This document shows, piece after piece, positions 24,478 to 34,433 of a DNA stretch of 64,000 bases; positions within the stretch are counted from its first letter, which is position 1, and the number at the start of each line of letters is the position of its first letter. The stretch lies in IMG/VR virus record IMGVR_UViG_3300048507_000465, positions 18,017 through 82,016 of that record. One strand, 5' to 3'. A program made the position numbers and the translations under genes. A model generated the notes under the pieces. It saw only the letters and a list, made by a program, of their open reading frames with translations, ran no database searches and was not told where the DNA came from. The DNA comes from a virus.

Positions 24478-25791
24478 ATGCAAAAATTAAACCAAAAGTC
24501 AGAAAGAAGCTCGATCCTTAATGGTAGTCAGATAGGGATCGAGTTTGAATTCTATTCTAATTTAGAACTGGATGAGACTAAAGAGTCTTTATCTAAACTT
24601 TTAAATAGAAAAATTAAGCTAGAAGATAAAGCTCATTCTGATTTTCAACCAAGCGCAGAAGTTTTTAAAATGGAGCCGGACATGTCTGGTGGTATTGGGC
24701 TAATTGAATTAGTTACAGGTCCTATGCCGTATAGGAGTGCTAGGGTTGTTATTATGAAAATGTTAGGATGGATTAGAGAGAATGGTTATACAACTGACCG
24801 TGCCTCTATCCACTTAAATATGTCTTTTAACCCAGATTACTTAGAAGACATTGATATGGTTTCTAAAATGAATATTTTAAAGTTTATTTTAGAATTTGAT
24901 GAAAAGAGAGTCTATAAATATTTCCCAAATAGAGAGAATTCGACATACGCTAAATCTATTAAATGGGTTATGCCAAAAAACGAAGCGTTCTATTACAATG
25001 AGAACTTAATTAGTTCAGATAACTTTACATTTGCTAATACTAAATATTATGGTATTAACTTTGAAAAGGCACAAAAGAATTATTTAGAGTTTAGATATAT
25101 TGGGGGTAAAGATTATGAAAAAAGGTATGATGATATTATGCATCTTGCCGAATCTTTTATTATGGCTGTTTGGAGATCTTGTTATAGTCCAGTGTTTACG
25201 ACTGAGAATAAAATAGAATTAAAAAGGATTTTAGATAAAAATAGACCTCTTATGGAAATGTTAAAAGACTATTCCGCCGTAAATAAATATTGGCCTAAGA
25301 TAAATATATTAGTAGATTTACAAGATGCTGAACAGATTATTAGAGTACAATGGAATAGGTTTAAGAAAAAAGTCTTAGAATTATTATCAGAAGGATCTTT
25401 AGAATCTGGAACTATTAACTATGACTCCGATTACTCTGTTGTTCAAGTTAAAGATGGTATATTTAAAACTGCTTACTTATTAAATGACTTTGAATTTATA
25501 GATTGTGAAATCTCAGGTAACATTGAAAACTCGGAAATTTACGGGGGCAAGGTTACAGGAGCACAAATACTTAGATCAAATTTATATAAAAGTGTTGAAA
25601 TTATGGATTCAAAAGTAGAATCATCATACGTACATGGAAGTTGTACTTTAAAAAATTGTTATGTGTTTGGCAAAGACGGTATTTTTAAAGGTAAAATGGA
25701 AGGTGGTATTTTTAGAGAAGGCGGCGTGGGACCTCATGCTAGATTTTCTGATGAGACTGAAGTAATTGTAAGTAAAAAAATTAAAACATAA
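24478..25791 (+). CDS. Amidoligase-like protein with C-terminal beta-helix-like region
   Basis: The 437-residue protein begins with an amidoligase (COOH-NH2 ligase) pattern: SQIGIEFEFYSNLEL (Glu22 and Glu24), then GLIELVTGPMPYRSARVVI and RASIHLNMSFNP. The family is thought to join carboxyl and amino groups in peptide or cell-wall-like conjugates. The last 100 residues have strand repeats such as IDCEISGNIENSEIYGGKVT and VESSYVHGSCTLKNCYVFGK, which look like a right-handed beta-helix of a virion protein. I see no typical ATP-grasp motif beyond the acidic pair, so activity is uncertain. It precedes the neck-like gene by 1 nt. Confidence 0.62.
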   Translation: MQKLNQKSERSSILNGSQIGIEFEFYSNLELDETKESLSKLLNRKIKLEDKAHSDFQPSAEVFKMEPDMSGGIGLIELVTGPMPYRSARVVIMKMLGWIRENGYTTDRASIHLNMSFNPDYLEDIDMVSKMNILKFILEFDEKRVYKYFPNRENSTYAKSIKWVMPKNEAFYYNENLISSDNFTFANTKYYGINFEKAQKNYLEFRYIGGKDYEKRYDDIMHLAESFIMAVWRSCYSPVFTTENKIELKRILDKNRPLMEMLKDYSAVNKYWPKINILVDLQDAEQIIRVQWNRFKKKVLELLSEGSLESGTINYDSDYSVVQVKDGIFKTAYLLNDFEFIDCEISGNIENSEIYGGKVTGAQILRSNLYKSVEIMDSKVESSYVHGSCTLKNCYVFGKDGIFKGKMEGGIFREGGVGPHARFSDETEVIVSKKIKT

Positions 25792-25792
25792 A

Positions 25793-26641
25793 ATGAGTGA
25801 AATTAGAAGCGGTACTAGCGGTTTAGATAGTCCAAGAAACTTTGGTGGTAATTGTTTAAACGATTTCTTAGCAGAAATAGGTGACGACTTAACAGGTGCT
25901 TGTATGGTTCCTGTAAATTTACCGCAAAAAGAAATTATGAATATAGTTAAAAGAGCTAAGAAATGGTTCTATAAACAATATGAAGATTCTGTTCAAGAAA
26001 ATTACTACCACGTACCGAAAGAAGTATTTGAATCTGATTACTTTAAAAAGAATAGATGCTTAAATTTACCAGGTCCTAGCGGGGTTAATGGTGAAGAAGG
26101 TGGCGCTGTATATTCTGTGTTTGGGGTTTATGATACTGGTTCTGGTTTTAATGGAACTGGCTCTGGGTTAGATTTAAGATTTCAAGGCGGACAAGACTTT
26201 GCTTTAGAAAAAATGTTATTTAGAGGAATGTACGATGGCTCTGGCCCAGCTGAAGCAGCAGAAGAACTACAATATTACGTTTTAAACGCTTCTATGGCAG
26301 ATCTATCTAGACAAATTTTAGAGAACCCTATTAGTTTTCAATATGCCAGATTGAACGGTAAGTTAAAAATAATGGGAGATACTCCAAAGGGAGACTTAAT
26401 ATTACAGGTATACGAAACTATATCTGATTGCGCACTTTATTCTGATGAAATATTTTTTAGATATGTAAGTGCTAGGGTAAAACAATCATTAGGTGCTAAG
26501 TTAGGCATCTTTAAATTTGCATTACCTGGTAATGTAGAGTTTGATTATGACGCTATTAAAGACATGGGAGACACCGAGTTAGAGTCGATAATAGAAGAAA
26601 TTAAAGGCGACGAGGGCGTGGATTGGATGTTCCACTCATAA
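25793..26641 (+). CDS. Probable neck/head-tail connector structural protein
   Basis: The 282-residue protein has CMVPVNLPQKEIMNIVKRAK, KKWFYKQYEDSVQENYYHVP and, near the end, FFRYVSARVKQSLGAKLGIF followed by FDYDAIKDMGDTELESIIEE. This type of protein (Pro-led N-terminus, 'RAKKWFYK' helix, connector-like C-terminus) occurs near neck or tail-completion genes in T4-related phages. The precise T4 counterpart (gp13, gp14 or gp15) cannot be decided here. A Gly/Ser-rich insertion lies at about 98-130. It follows the amidoligase-like gene by 1 nt and precedes gp25 by 20 nt. Confidence 0.45.
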   Translation: MSEIRSGTSGLDSPRNFGGNCLNDFLAEIGDDLTGACMVPVNLPQKEIMNIVKRAKKWFYKQYEDSVQENYYHVPKEVFESDYFKKNRCLNLPGPSGVNGEEGGAVYSVFGVYDTGSGFNGTGSGLDLRFQGGQDFALEKMLFRGMYDGSGPAEAAEELQYYVLNASMADLSRQILENPISFQYARLNGKLKIMGDTPKGDLILQVYETISDCALYSDEIFFRYVSARVKQSLGAKLGIFKFALPGNVEFDYDAIKDMGDTELESIIEEIKGDEGVDWMFHS

Positions 26642-26661
26642 TAAGCCGAATACATATATAA

Positions 26662-27018
26662 ATGGATTTTTATATTAAAGACATAGGTGACCCAAATTAC
26701 CAATCGAGTACAGTTCAATCGAATGGTGAGGTAGAACAATTAACACAACAAATTGAAACTATCTTATTTACAAATAGAAGAGATATTTTAGGATCTCCTG
26801 GGTTTGGTTGTAATTTAGAAGATATGGTTTACTCTATGGGTATGAATGACTATCAAATTAGATCTACAATTACAGATCAGATATTTGCGTATTGTCCATT
26901 AGCTACAAAATATAATGTAAATGTAAATGTCAACTTTTTTAAAGGAGAAGTAAGGGATATTGCATTTATTGATATTACTGTGAATAATAAGTATTTAATT
27001 CAAGTAAATCTAAGATAA
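26662..27018 (+). CDS. Baseplate wedge subunit, gp25/GPW family
   Basis: The 118-residue protein matches the gp25-like family in length and motif order: an N-terminal MDFYIKDIGDPNY, VEQLTQQIETILFTNRRDIL, then GSPGFGCNLEDMVYSMGMND and a two-strand C-terminus. gp25 forms part of the wedge core and touches the first sheath ring in T4-like and R-type tails. Its location just before the gp6/J-like gene is the standard order in contractile tails. A weak ACATATATAA sequence lies directly before the start. Confidence 0.88.
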   Translation: MDFYIKDIGDPNYQSSTVQSNGEVEQLTQQIETILFTNRRDILGSPGFGCNLEDMVYSMGMNDYQIRSTITDQIFAYCPLATKYNVNVNVNFFKGEVRDIAFIDITVNNKYLIQVNLR

Positions 27019-27035
27019 AAACGGATAAATAAATA

Positions 27036-28865
27036 ATGGCAGAATTAAAATTTTTATCAAGCGTCAGAGCTACCGCGAATCAAATTAAAACAGATTCGCG
27101 TACATATATCTCAAGGGTATACAAAAGAGCTGATACGCTTTTTACCGAGGCATCACCATTTGCTCAAATAATTTCAGTATTTTCTGAGTTATATGAGTTA
27201 ATAATGTTTTATATAGAGGATGCGCTCGTAGAACAAAACATATATACAGCACAACAGGCAGAATCCATATATGGAATGTCTAGGCTTACTGGACATGATG
27301 CAACTAGGGGTTTTGCAGCTACTGGAGAAATTCAATTTAGATGGAAGCCAGGAGCAGACTTAAGTAAAATAGCTGGAACTGGTTTAAATATAGATTCTAG
27401 GGCAGAATTAAAATTTGATGTAAATGGTTTAACATATACATTACTTACGTCTAAAGATAGATTTAGATTAGAAAAATCTAATATGACTCAAATTACTACT
27501 CCAATTATACAAGGTCAGTTTGAATCTCAAACTTTTACTGGAACTGGTGAAAACTTACAGTCCTTTAATATACAAACAGTATCTTTAACTGATCATTCTA
27601 AAGTTAGCGTATCTGTTAATGGAGAACGATGGGCTAAACACGAGTCGTTATATGATTTATTAAATAATGAAAAGGGCTATTTATTAAAAACAGGAATTTC
27701 AGGTGGAATAGATTTGTATTTTGGCAACGGTGCGTTCGGCGCAGTTCCAATTGCAGGGTCAGCAATAGAAGTAGAATATGTTAAACATGTTGGATTTTCT
27801 GGAAATTTAGATGACGGGCAAGATCTTACTGTAAAATGGGATGCGGATGGTACAGATTCATTAGGTAACGAACATGACCTAAATGAATATTTAGATGTTA
27901 CTATTACTTCATCACCAAAGATGGGAGCAGATAGAGAGTCTACTGATTTTACTAAAATTATGACACCTCTCGCTAGTAAATCTTTTGTTTTAGCAACACC
28001 AGATAATTATGAATACTTCTTATCAAGATATGGTTTATTCTCGTATATAGATGCCTATAATACTACATCAGACCAATATTTAGATGATGATAATGTTATC
28101 TACATATTTGCAGTGCCGGATGTAAAAAGAAAATTAGCAAAGTCACAGGATTATTTTTCTATCCCGGAGAACGAAATGTTTTTTGACCAAAATGAATATG
28201 ATAAAATGTCTAAAGTATTACAGGATAGTGGACAACAAATGGTAACTACTGAAGTTGTGTTTGTTCAGCCTAAGGTTAGAAAATATAGTATGGATATTAA
28301 TGTTAGATATTTTGAAGGGTTTACAAAACAAGAAATATTTACAGATATTAGAGCGAAGGTAAGTGATTATCTTTTAAATATTACTAGAAGGGATAAATTA
28401 CCAAAGTCTGATATTATTTATATTTTAGAAGAGATAGAAGGCGTGGATGCTGTTAACGTTAGATTTATATCTGAGACTGAAGAAACTGCTAGAAGGTTGG
28501 GTTATTTTGAATCTAAAACTATTTCTGTAGTTCCACAAGAGCCTGTTATTTTAGAAGAGATTGGAAATGGAAAGCAAAAGTATATTTTCTTTAAGCAAGT
28601 TGAAGAGGTTCAAACCGTAAAGGTCGATGATACGACACAGATACCATATACAGTAGCAGGTTTAGATGAGTGGGGAGATATTATTATGGAGAAAGAAGAA
28701 GTTGCAGTATTTAGAGGTGGATGGCAAGATAGAGATGGTGACGATATAGTAGATGAAGCATTAATAAATGCTGAAGCTGCACTAAGTGTTAATTTTGACG
28801 AAACACCAGTACCTAGAACTATTTATACTAGAGTTCAGGCTGGAAATAGAAAAGCATTGAAGTAA
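27036..28865 (+). CDS. Baseplate wedge protein, gp6/J-like
   Basis: The 609-residue protein has the arrangement of baseplate J/gp6 wedge proteins. Its helical N-terminus contains FTEASPFAQIISVFSELYEL and FYIEDALVEQNIYTAQQAES. A beta domain (about 90-290) follows. Late in the protein are RKYSMDINVRYFEGFTKQEI and DIIYILEEIEGVDAVNVRFI, typical of J-like domains. gp6 closes the wedge ring around the hub. Neighbours gp25-like (upstream, 17 nt) and a small protein plus gp7-position protein (downstream) complete the wedge block. Confidence 0.8.
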   Translation: MAELKFLSSVRATANQIKTDSRTYISRVYKRADTLFTEASPFAQIISVFSELYELIMFYIEDALVEQNIYTAQQAESIYGMSRLTGHDATRGFAATGEIQFRWKPGADLSKIAGTGLNIDSRAELKFDVNGLTYTLLTSKDRFRLEKSNMTQITTPIIQGQFESQTFTGTGENLQSFNIQTVSLTDHSKVSVSVNGERWAKHESLYDLLNNEKGYLLKTGISGGIDLYFGNGAFGAVPIAGSAIEVEYVKHVGFSGNLDDGQDLTVKWDADGTDSLGNEHDLNEYLDVTITSSPKMGADRESTDFTKIMTPLASKSFVLATPDNYEYFLSRYGLFSYIDAYNTTSDQYLDDDNVIYIFAVPDVKRKLAKSQDYFSIPENEMFFDQNEYDKMSKVLQDSGQQMVTTEVVFVQPKVRKYSMDINVRYFEGFTKQEIFTDIRAKVSDYLLNITRRDKLPKSDIIYILEEIEGVDAVNVRFISETEETARRLGYFESKTISVVPQEPVILEEIGNGKQKYIFFKQVEEVQTVKVDDTTQIPYTVAGLDEWGDIIMEKEEVAVFRGGWQDRDGDDIVDEALINAEAALSVNFDETPVPRTIYTRVQAGNRKALK

Positions 28866-28866
28866 T

Positions 28867-29139
28867 ATGTCATTATATAAAGATTTATTTTCATATAAAA
28901 AGAAAAGGCTATACAAGGTTTCTAAGCATAGAAAGGATGCTAGATTAAATATTAGCTATGATTATCAGTCTAATGGTCTATTACACAGGATGTTATCTAA
29001 ACATATTCAACGTAATAAAATTATACAAAACTTTATTGGATTTTTAGATGATTATCTATTAAACTCATTAAGGGGTGTAAAATATTTAAAGGGATATAAA
29101 AATTATACAGTAGAAAAAGAAGATAAAAGTATTAGATAA
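28867..29139 (+). CDS. Small basic baseplate-block protein
   Basis: The 90-residue, Lys/Arg/Tyr-rich product (MSLYKDLFSYKKKRLYKVSK) lies 1 nt after the gp6-like gene. It overlaps the next gene by 1 nt (TAATG). It is encoded in a coupled wedge operon, and its basic, helical composition suggests a small structural or assembly factor. No family is recognised. Confidence 0.6.
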   Translation: MSLYKDLFSYKKKRLYKVSKHRKDARLNISYDYQSNGLLHRMLSKHIQRNKIIQNFIGFLDDYLLNSLRGVKYLKGYKNYTVEKEDKSIR

Positions 29140-31892
29140 TGTGGAGTAATTTAAGATTTTTTAATGGAGTGACTTCCGAATTTCAATTTACACAATCTAT
29201 AATAGATGGTGTTTGGGAAGGTAATATCTTTATGCCTGAAGTATCTACTCAGTTATACGAGACTATTAATCTTTTTATATTGGAAGATTGTACTGTAAAT
29301 GGAGAGCCTGGTATTAATAAACCGGTTTCCCCTGATAACACTATTACTAAATTTAAGTTTGAATGGGAACCGACTCCTATCGGAGACTCTGAGGATATTA
29401 TCATGTATGGTACTACGATTAACGAGGGTAAGGCCATAATTAAAGAAATTAAATCCCAAGAACTAGATTTAGCTCTATTTTCAACAATTGATTCTCAGGA
29501 TTCTAATTATTTAAAAGATCTTAACACTGGTGAGAATGTGGCACTGCAGGTTAATTTTGCTATTAACTCAATAGTGGAAGGTCCTCATGGTAGAACTCTT
29601 TTAATATATGCAGGTGGTGATATTATTGCTCGTATTAGATTTTATGGAGAAGTTGAGGGTGAAGATGAAAGATTGAAAGTTTTGTTAGCTAACTTTGGTG
29701 CAACATTAGATGATTCTGATTTTTTATTATTTAAGTCACATGATATTTCAGAGATGTCGCCTGATTACCAACTATTAAATCAAAAAAGAAAAGAATTATT
29801 ACTAGAGCTACATAATATAAAGCCGTTTGTTGGAACATATAAAGCAATATTAAACGCAATAGATTTTTTCGGATATGATAAAGTAACTCTTAAAGAGTAT
29901 TGGATAAATGTAGATAAAGGCTCTAAAACTTTTGGTAAGCTCCATGCAGTTCCTGTACCTAATGCTTCAGTTAGGGGAGAGATGACTAGAAAACTATTAA
30001 AGTTTAAAGTTCCATCTGCTACTCAAAAGAAAACTAGTAGATTTTCATTAGTTTATAGATTAAACGAGCCTAATGGAACGTTTGACCAGTGGGATATTCC
30101 TAATGTTGAAGAAACTTTTGATTATACCCCAGATGAAGTACTAATTAAATTATATGGGTTAAAGGCAAAGTTACAAAAAGATTATTTACCGCTTGAAGCT
30201 AAGATAATTGATATTACCGGAGAAGGTGATTATTTTACAAATAGAAATTTAAATATTTGGAAAATTCAAAACCCAATTGGCTTTTTTACAGAGGGTCATA
30301 GGATTAAATTTGATGTGTTTCCAAATGATAGAGACCTTTATATTGAAGATACTTCAAATGTTTTAAAATCCATATTAGACCAAAATGATAGTTCTAGTAA
30401 CTATGATAGTTTTTTAAACCTTAAGCCAGCAGAAGAAGGTACTTTAACAATGTCTCAAAGGACTGAAATGAAAAACATATACGAGGAGTTTTACAAAACA
30501 TACCATGACAGAGATTTAAATTCATATAATGAAAATATTCCGATCGGTTGCCCCGTTATTTTAGACGGAGTTCCTTCATTTGATGATATATGGGATGAGG
30601 CTAATTTTGTCTGGGATGATGCTGTTGATGCAAATCAAAACTTAAGAGTAACATGGGATAATTGGTGGAAAAAATGGGTTTATGAAATTGAATGGTTAAT
30701 TGACGGGCCTAATGGCCTACACCAGGAATATAGAGGTCCTGTAGATGATTTTAAAAGATTGCCTGTTAGTTTACCATACCCTGGATCTTATACTGTTGAG
30801 ATGAGAATTTATGACTTGTTTGGTCATATGTCTTTCTATAAAGAAAAGGATTTATTTGAAGTTAAGTTAAAAGACTTAGAGTTATATGGTATCTATAAAT
30901 GGTTAGATACTGATATTAGTAATAAAACTTTTACATGGAATAAAAAAGATTTAGATTGGAATCAATCTGGTGGGTATTGGGATTTTTCACAAGATAATTA
31001 TACAAAAATAGAAGATCATATTTCAACGTTTTATTTAACAATGGATAGATCTAATTATGTACATGTAGAAGAAGACCAGGGTGTAAGGTTTTCAACTGTT
31101 AGAAGGTATGTAGATCCATATTCTGATTCTGGTTTTAGTGAAACTGCAGGACCATACCAATGGGATGAGAGTACTTTTAGGTGGAAAGACACTAATAATC
31201 TATGGTGGGAAGCAATGAGGGTCGGCCCTGATTTAGCATCTTCGTTTAAAATAGATTGGATCGAACAAGGGGATACTCTTAGAATTATATTTAAAGATCC
31301 GACCACGGGTACAACAAATACTGCTAACCATGTTATTACATCTCCAACACCAGCAAATGCACAGGATGTTTCTGCTTGGGAAGCAATCGCAAACGAATTA
31401 AGAAGTAGTAATAACTTTGTATTATCTAAATTTAATTTTAACCACGTTATTAATGATGCTAATAATGATAATATAATAGATACTTTCTTTTTTATCCTGG
31501 TAACAGGTAAAGAATATTCAAAAACTTATGATTTTGAAAGTGTTAGAATCATTAAATCTAACCCTGCTTCAATTTCAGCAGTTAGTGGTGAAAACCATGT
31601 AAAACATTACAATCCTACATGGGATGATACGAGAGTATTTAAAAACCATGCAACCGTAGAAAGGTCTACGCATTTAACTATATCAACTGATATTTCTAAG
31701 TTTCCTGGAGCTAAAAATCCTAAATGGACTATTACTAATCTAAGTAACCCAGAAATCAATGATATATACTATAATAATATGTGGCTTACGTATATTTTCA
31801 AGGAACCGGGTGATTACGAAATCCAACTTGAAGCGGAAGATACATATAATAACAAAAACGCCATAAGGCGTAATATGATAAAAGTAAAATAA
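29139..31892 (+). CDS. Large baseplate wedge protein in gp7 position
   Basis: The product has 917 residues. The N-terminal third contains MSPDYQLLNQKRKELLLELH and IKPFVGTYKAILNAIDFFGY, a wedge motif in which a helix-turn precedes YDKVTLKEYW. The C-terminal two-thirds holds Trp-rich repeats (WDDAVDANQNLRVTWDNWWK, then KWVYEIEWLIDGP) and Ig-like strands, ending in DYEIQLEAEDTYNNKNAIRR. PKD-like segments such as YPGSYTVEMRIYDLFGHMSF suggest inserted Ig/PKD domains. Position after gp6-like fits T4 gp7, but sequence identity with gp7 is not visible. Confidence 0.6.
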   Translation: MWSNLRFFNGVTSEFQFTQSIIDGVWEGNIFMPEVSTQLYETINLFILEDCTVNGEPGINKPVSPDNTITKFKFEWEPTPIGDSEDIIMYGTTINEGKAIIKEIKSQELDLALFSTIDSQDSNYLKDLNTGENVALQVNFAINSIVEGPHGRTLLIYAGGDIIARIRFYGEVEGEDERLKVLLANFGATLDDSDFLLFKSHDISEMSPDYQLLNQKRKELLLELHNIKPFVGTYKAILNAIDFFGYDKVTLKEYWINVDKGSKTFGKLHAVPVPNASVRGEMTRKLLKFKVPSATQKKTSRFSLVYRLNEPNGTFDQWDIPNVEETFDYTPDEVLIKLYGLKAKLQKDYLPLEAKIIDITGEGDYFTNRNLNIWKIQNPIGFFTEGHRIKFDVFPNDRDLYIEDTSNVLKSILDQNDSSSNYDSFLNLKPAEEGTLTMSQRTEMKNIYEEFYKTYHDRDLNSYNENIPIGCPVILDGVPSFDDIWDEANFVWDDAVDANQNLRVTWDNWWKKWVYEIEWLIDGPNGLHQEYRGPVDDFKRLPVSLPYPGSYTVEMRIYDLFGHMSFYKEKDLFEVKLKDLELYGIYKWLDTDISNKTFTWNKKDLDWNQSGGYWDFSQDNYTKIEDHISTFYLTMDRSNYVHVEEDQGVRFSTVRRYVDPYSDSGFSETAGPYQWDESTFRWKDTNNLWWEAMRVGPDLASSFKIDWIEQGDTLRIIFKDPTTGTTNTANHVITSPTPANAQDVSAWEAIANELRSSNNFVLSKFNFNHVINDANNDNIIDTFFFILVTGKEYSKTYDFESVRIIKSNPASISAVSGENHVKHYNPTWDDTRVFKNHATVERSTHLTISTDISKFPGAKNPKWTITNLSNPEINDIYYNNMWLTYIFKEPGDYEIQLEAEDTYNNKNAIRRNMIKVK

Positions 31893-31898
31893 ACTAAA

Positions 31899-32465
31899 AT
31901 GGCAAACATTACTGAAATCTTAGGTACCGACTCGGTATCGTCTTCAAGACCAACTATTAATAGTAACTTTGAGTTATTAAATGATGAATTGGCATCGGTA
32001 ACTGCATTATTAAATCCTACTACTTCTGTAATAGAGAATTTGACTAGTGCAACTACAAACTCTTTAACCGTAAATGATAATGGTAACCTTTTTGTTGTAA
32101 CATCAGGTGGTGCAATATGTACTACTTCTTTACAAGCAAATGGTACATTTACATTAGGTGGTAAATTTGTAAAGTCTGGATCACTTGGTACTCCATCTAC
32201 TCCGACTACAACAAATACACCGTCATCGATTACTAAGAGTAATTACTTTATTGATGCAGATTTTACAATTCCAACAGCAGTTGATGGTGTTGAAGTAACC
32301 CTTTTAAATGTAGGAAGTTCTGCAACTGCAGTTCTTGCTGGTACAGGAGGCGTTACTTTAGGAGCAACTTCAATATCTTTGGATGGACTTAACTCTACTG
32401 TAACTTTAAGATGTTTTGAAAACAAATGGTTTGTAATAAGCTCAAACGCTTGTACAATCTCATAA
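31899..32465 (+). CDS. Short baseplate-attached fibre-like protein
   Basis: The 188-residue protein starts MANITEILGTDSVSSSRPTI then NSNFELLNDEL, a short helix-forming adaptor similar to the N-terminus of the collagen-like fibre at 46483. The rest is Thr/Ser/Gly-rich beta sequence (ATTNSLTVNDNGNLFVVTSG), typical of trimeric fibre or spike-tip proteins. It begins 6 nt after the gp7-position gene. Likely a small baseplate-bound fibre or tip; no enzyme motif is visible. Confidence 0.6.
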   Translation: MANITEILGTDSVSSSRPTINSNFELLNDELASVTALLNPTTSVIENLTSATTNSLTVNDNGNLFVVTSGGAICTTSLQANGTFTLGGKFVKSGSLGTPSTPTTTNTPSSITKSNYFIDADFTIPTAVDGVEVTLLNVGSSATAVLAGTGGVTLGATSISLDGLNSTVTLRCFENKWFVISSNACTIS

Positions 32466-32491
32466 TAATAAATTAAACCGAAACCTAATAG

Positions 32492-34432
32492 ATGGCAACT
32501 CCTTTAGTTAGAATACCACAGCCACAAGGTGGCACCATGTATGCTTTTGCATCGTCTGCAAGAGATATGACTAGAGCGTTTAATAGTGCTGACTTAAATT
32601 TCGAATTTAGTAAATTTGCTTTACTAGATTTACCGGACTTTACAGACTCTGTTAATAACTCTAATACTATCGATTTCCAGACTAATCTTAAGCAACCTTC
32701 TGGACAGGCTTATGTTGCGGGTCAACCTAACGTTGATTTTGCACAGACCTTTCAGAACTATGCGTTAAATATGGAAGAACTTTTAGCAAAAGATGATGAT
32801 TATGATCCGATCATACTTCAATCTGATGCAGAAAAGATTTTCTTTAAGTGGTTATCAGCGTTAGGGGCTATCGACTTTAGGGCAACAGATTCTAACGAAT
32901 CTTCAACTGGAGCATATGCTGAAAATGAGACTATTACTCAAGTTGGTAGTAGTTATGATAAGGTAGTAAAATATCTTGGATCAATAGACGCTGAAAACGA
33001 TGTTGCATATAAAGGGAATACGTATCATGAGGTTTATATTAACGTACCTACTTCTGTAGGTTCTACTCCGCTAGTACTTTTTAAGCCTACGGGGTATAAT
33101 ACAACTGCAAATAAATTATATTTGTCAGATGTTAATGCACAAAACATAGAGGGCAGAGAGGGCCAAGTACACCCTGATCCTAATATTAATTTATTACCAG
33201 TAGTAGATGAGTATACACTAAGTTCAGGTGCGTATTACGATATTGCTACTAATTCAACTAATTCAGTACAAATCGATTTTGATACTGCTTCGTATGAACC
33301 GGTGCAAAATAACCCAGATGTAAAGTCTTTATTAGACTACTCTAAAACAGGACAACAATTTAAATTTAATGCCGTATTAGTTTATTATGATTTATATAGT
33401 TCGTCTATTCCTGCAAATAGAGCAACAAATTTATATGGTATTTTAATACTAGATGATATACAAGATGCATATGGCCCTGGTACAAAAATACACGAACAAA
33501 TTAAGTTTAAGCCAAATGAAGTAACTGGCCTAAATGGTAATGCATATTCTTTAAAATTAAATCTTAAATTTAATTCATCGCTTGATAATGTTGGTGTTGA
33601 AACTAGTGTAAATGATTTCACTACGTTCTCTATGGATTTATTCATGGATACGACTACAGCACTTGAAAATGCAACAGACTTGCTTTTACAAGCAAATAAT
33701 AGATATGCTAAAATTGTAGATAGATTAGATAGTTTAGAAAATTTAATTTTAGGAACTGCTAAAGCTACGGAGTTAGAGAATAGAATAAAAGAGGTTGAAG
33801 ATGATTTAGTGGCAAGCTCTTTACAATTACAAGATTCTAGTGCTTTATTAACTTTAATTAATAATGCGCATGGAAAGATTAATTCATTAATAGATGGAAC
33901 AATCCCTGTTGAATTACAATATAATACAGATGTAATATTTGCTGGTAAAGGTACAACCGTAGATAAATCAGTTGCTGGTAAAATAAAGGTTAACAACTCG
34001 GTTGTCGGATACACTTTAAGTGAATTATTTAAATGGGATATTGCATCTAGTGTGGTTTTAACGCAAATTAATACAAGTAATTTATTTTCACCACAAGATG
34101 CAAACACAATAGGTATTTGGTCTAAACTAGTTCCATTTACAAATAGATTAAGTTTAAAAAATATTTTAGATTCTGGGTCGCTCAGCCAAAATTTAAATAT
34201 ATACATTGACGATTCCACTAACGGATGGTCTGCAGGTCAAACTATTAAAATAGCTTTTGATCCGATTGCAGTTAACGGAAATAATATTAAAATTTGGACA
34301 GGGGCAACTACATCATTCGATAAACCGATTGCAAATATTGACCCTAGTCAATTATTAAGCACATCTCCGTATATCGAGATTGTTTGTATAGATCCAACTA
34401 ATTATATTTTTGAAGCAGATATTTTAAGATAA
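32492..34432 (+). CDS. Baseplate structural protein, unknown subtype
   Basis: The 646-residue protein begins MATPLVRIPQPQGGTMYAFA and is beta-rich, with LLPVVDEYTLSSGAYYDIAT and FNAVLVYYDLYSSSIPANRA. A helical segment (about 390-450, with NRYAKIVDRLDSLENLIL and LENRIKEVEDDL) looks like a trimeric coiled coil, followed by a mixed C-terminal domain. It is in the position of T4 gp8 or gp9 (after gp7 position), so a wedge or fibre-attachment role is plausible. The stop is followed by the next ATG 1 nt later. Confidence 0.55.
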   Translation: MATPLVRIPQPQGGTMYAFASSARDMTRAFNSADLNFEFSKFALLDLPDFTDSVNNSNTIDFQTNLKQPSGQAYVAGQPNVDFAQTFQNYALNMEELLAKDDDYDPIILQSDAEKIFFKWLSALGAIDFRATDSNESSTGAYAENETITQVGSSYDKVVKYLGSIDAENDVAYKGNTYHEVYINVPTSVGSTPLVLFKPTGYNTTANKLYLSDVNAQNIEGREGQVHPDPNINLLPVVDEYTLSSGAYYDIATNSTNSVQIDFDTASYEPVQNNPDVKSLLDYSKTGQQFKFNAVLVYYDLYSSSIPANRATNLYGILILDDIQDAYGPGTKIHEQIKFKPNEVTGLNGNAYSLKLNLKFNSSLDNVGVETSVNDFTTFSMDLFMDTTTALENATDLLLQANNRYAKIVDRLDSLENLILGTAKATELENRIKEVEDDLVASSLQLQDSSALLTLINNAHGKINSLIDGTIPVELQYNTDVIFAGKGTTVDKSVAGKIKVNNSVVGYTLSELFKWDIASSVVLTQINTSNLFSPQDANTIGIWSKLVPFTNRLSLKNILDSGSLSQNLNIYIDDSTNGWSAGQTIKIAFDPIAVNGNNIKIWTGATTSFDKPIANIDPSQLLSTSPYIEIVCIDPTNYIFEADILR

Positions 34433-34433
34433 T

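Noticed and set aside
33385-34218. Minus-strand 277-codon frame
   Set aside because: It lies wholly antisense to a well-supported baseplate gene and has no recognisable domain; low stop density reflects the codon use of the true gene.
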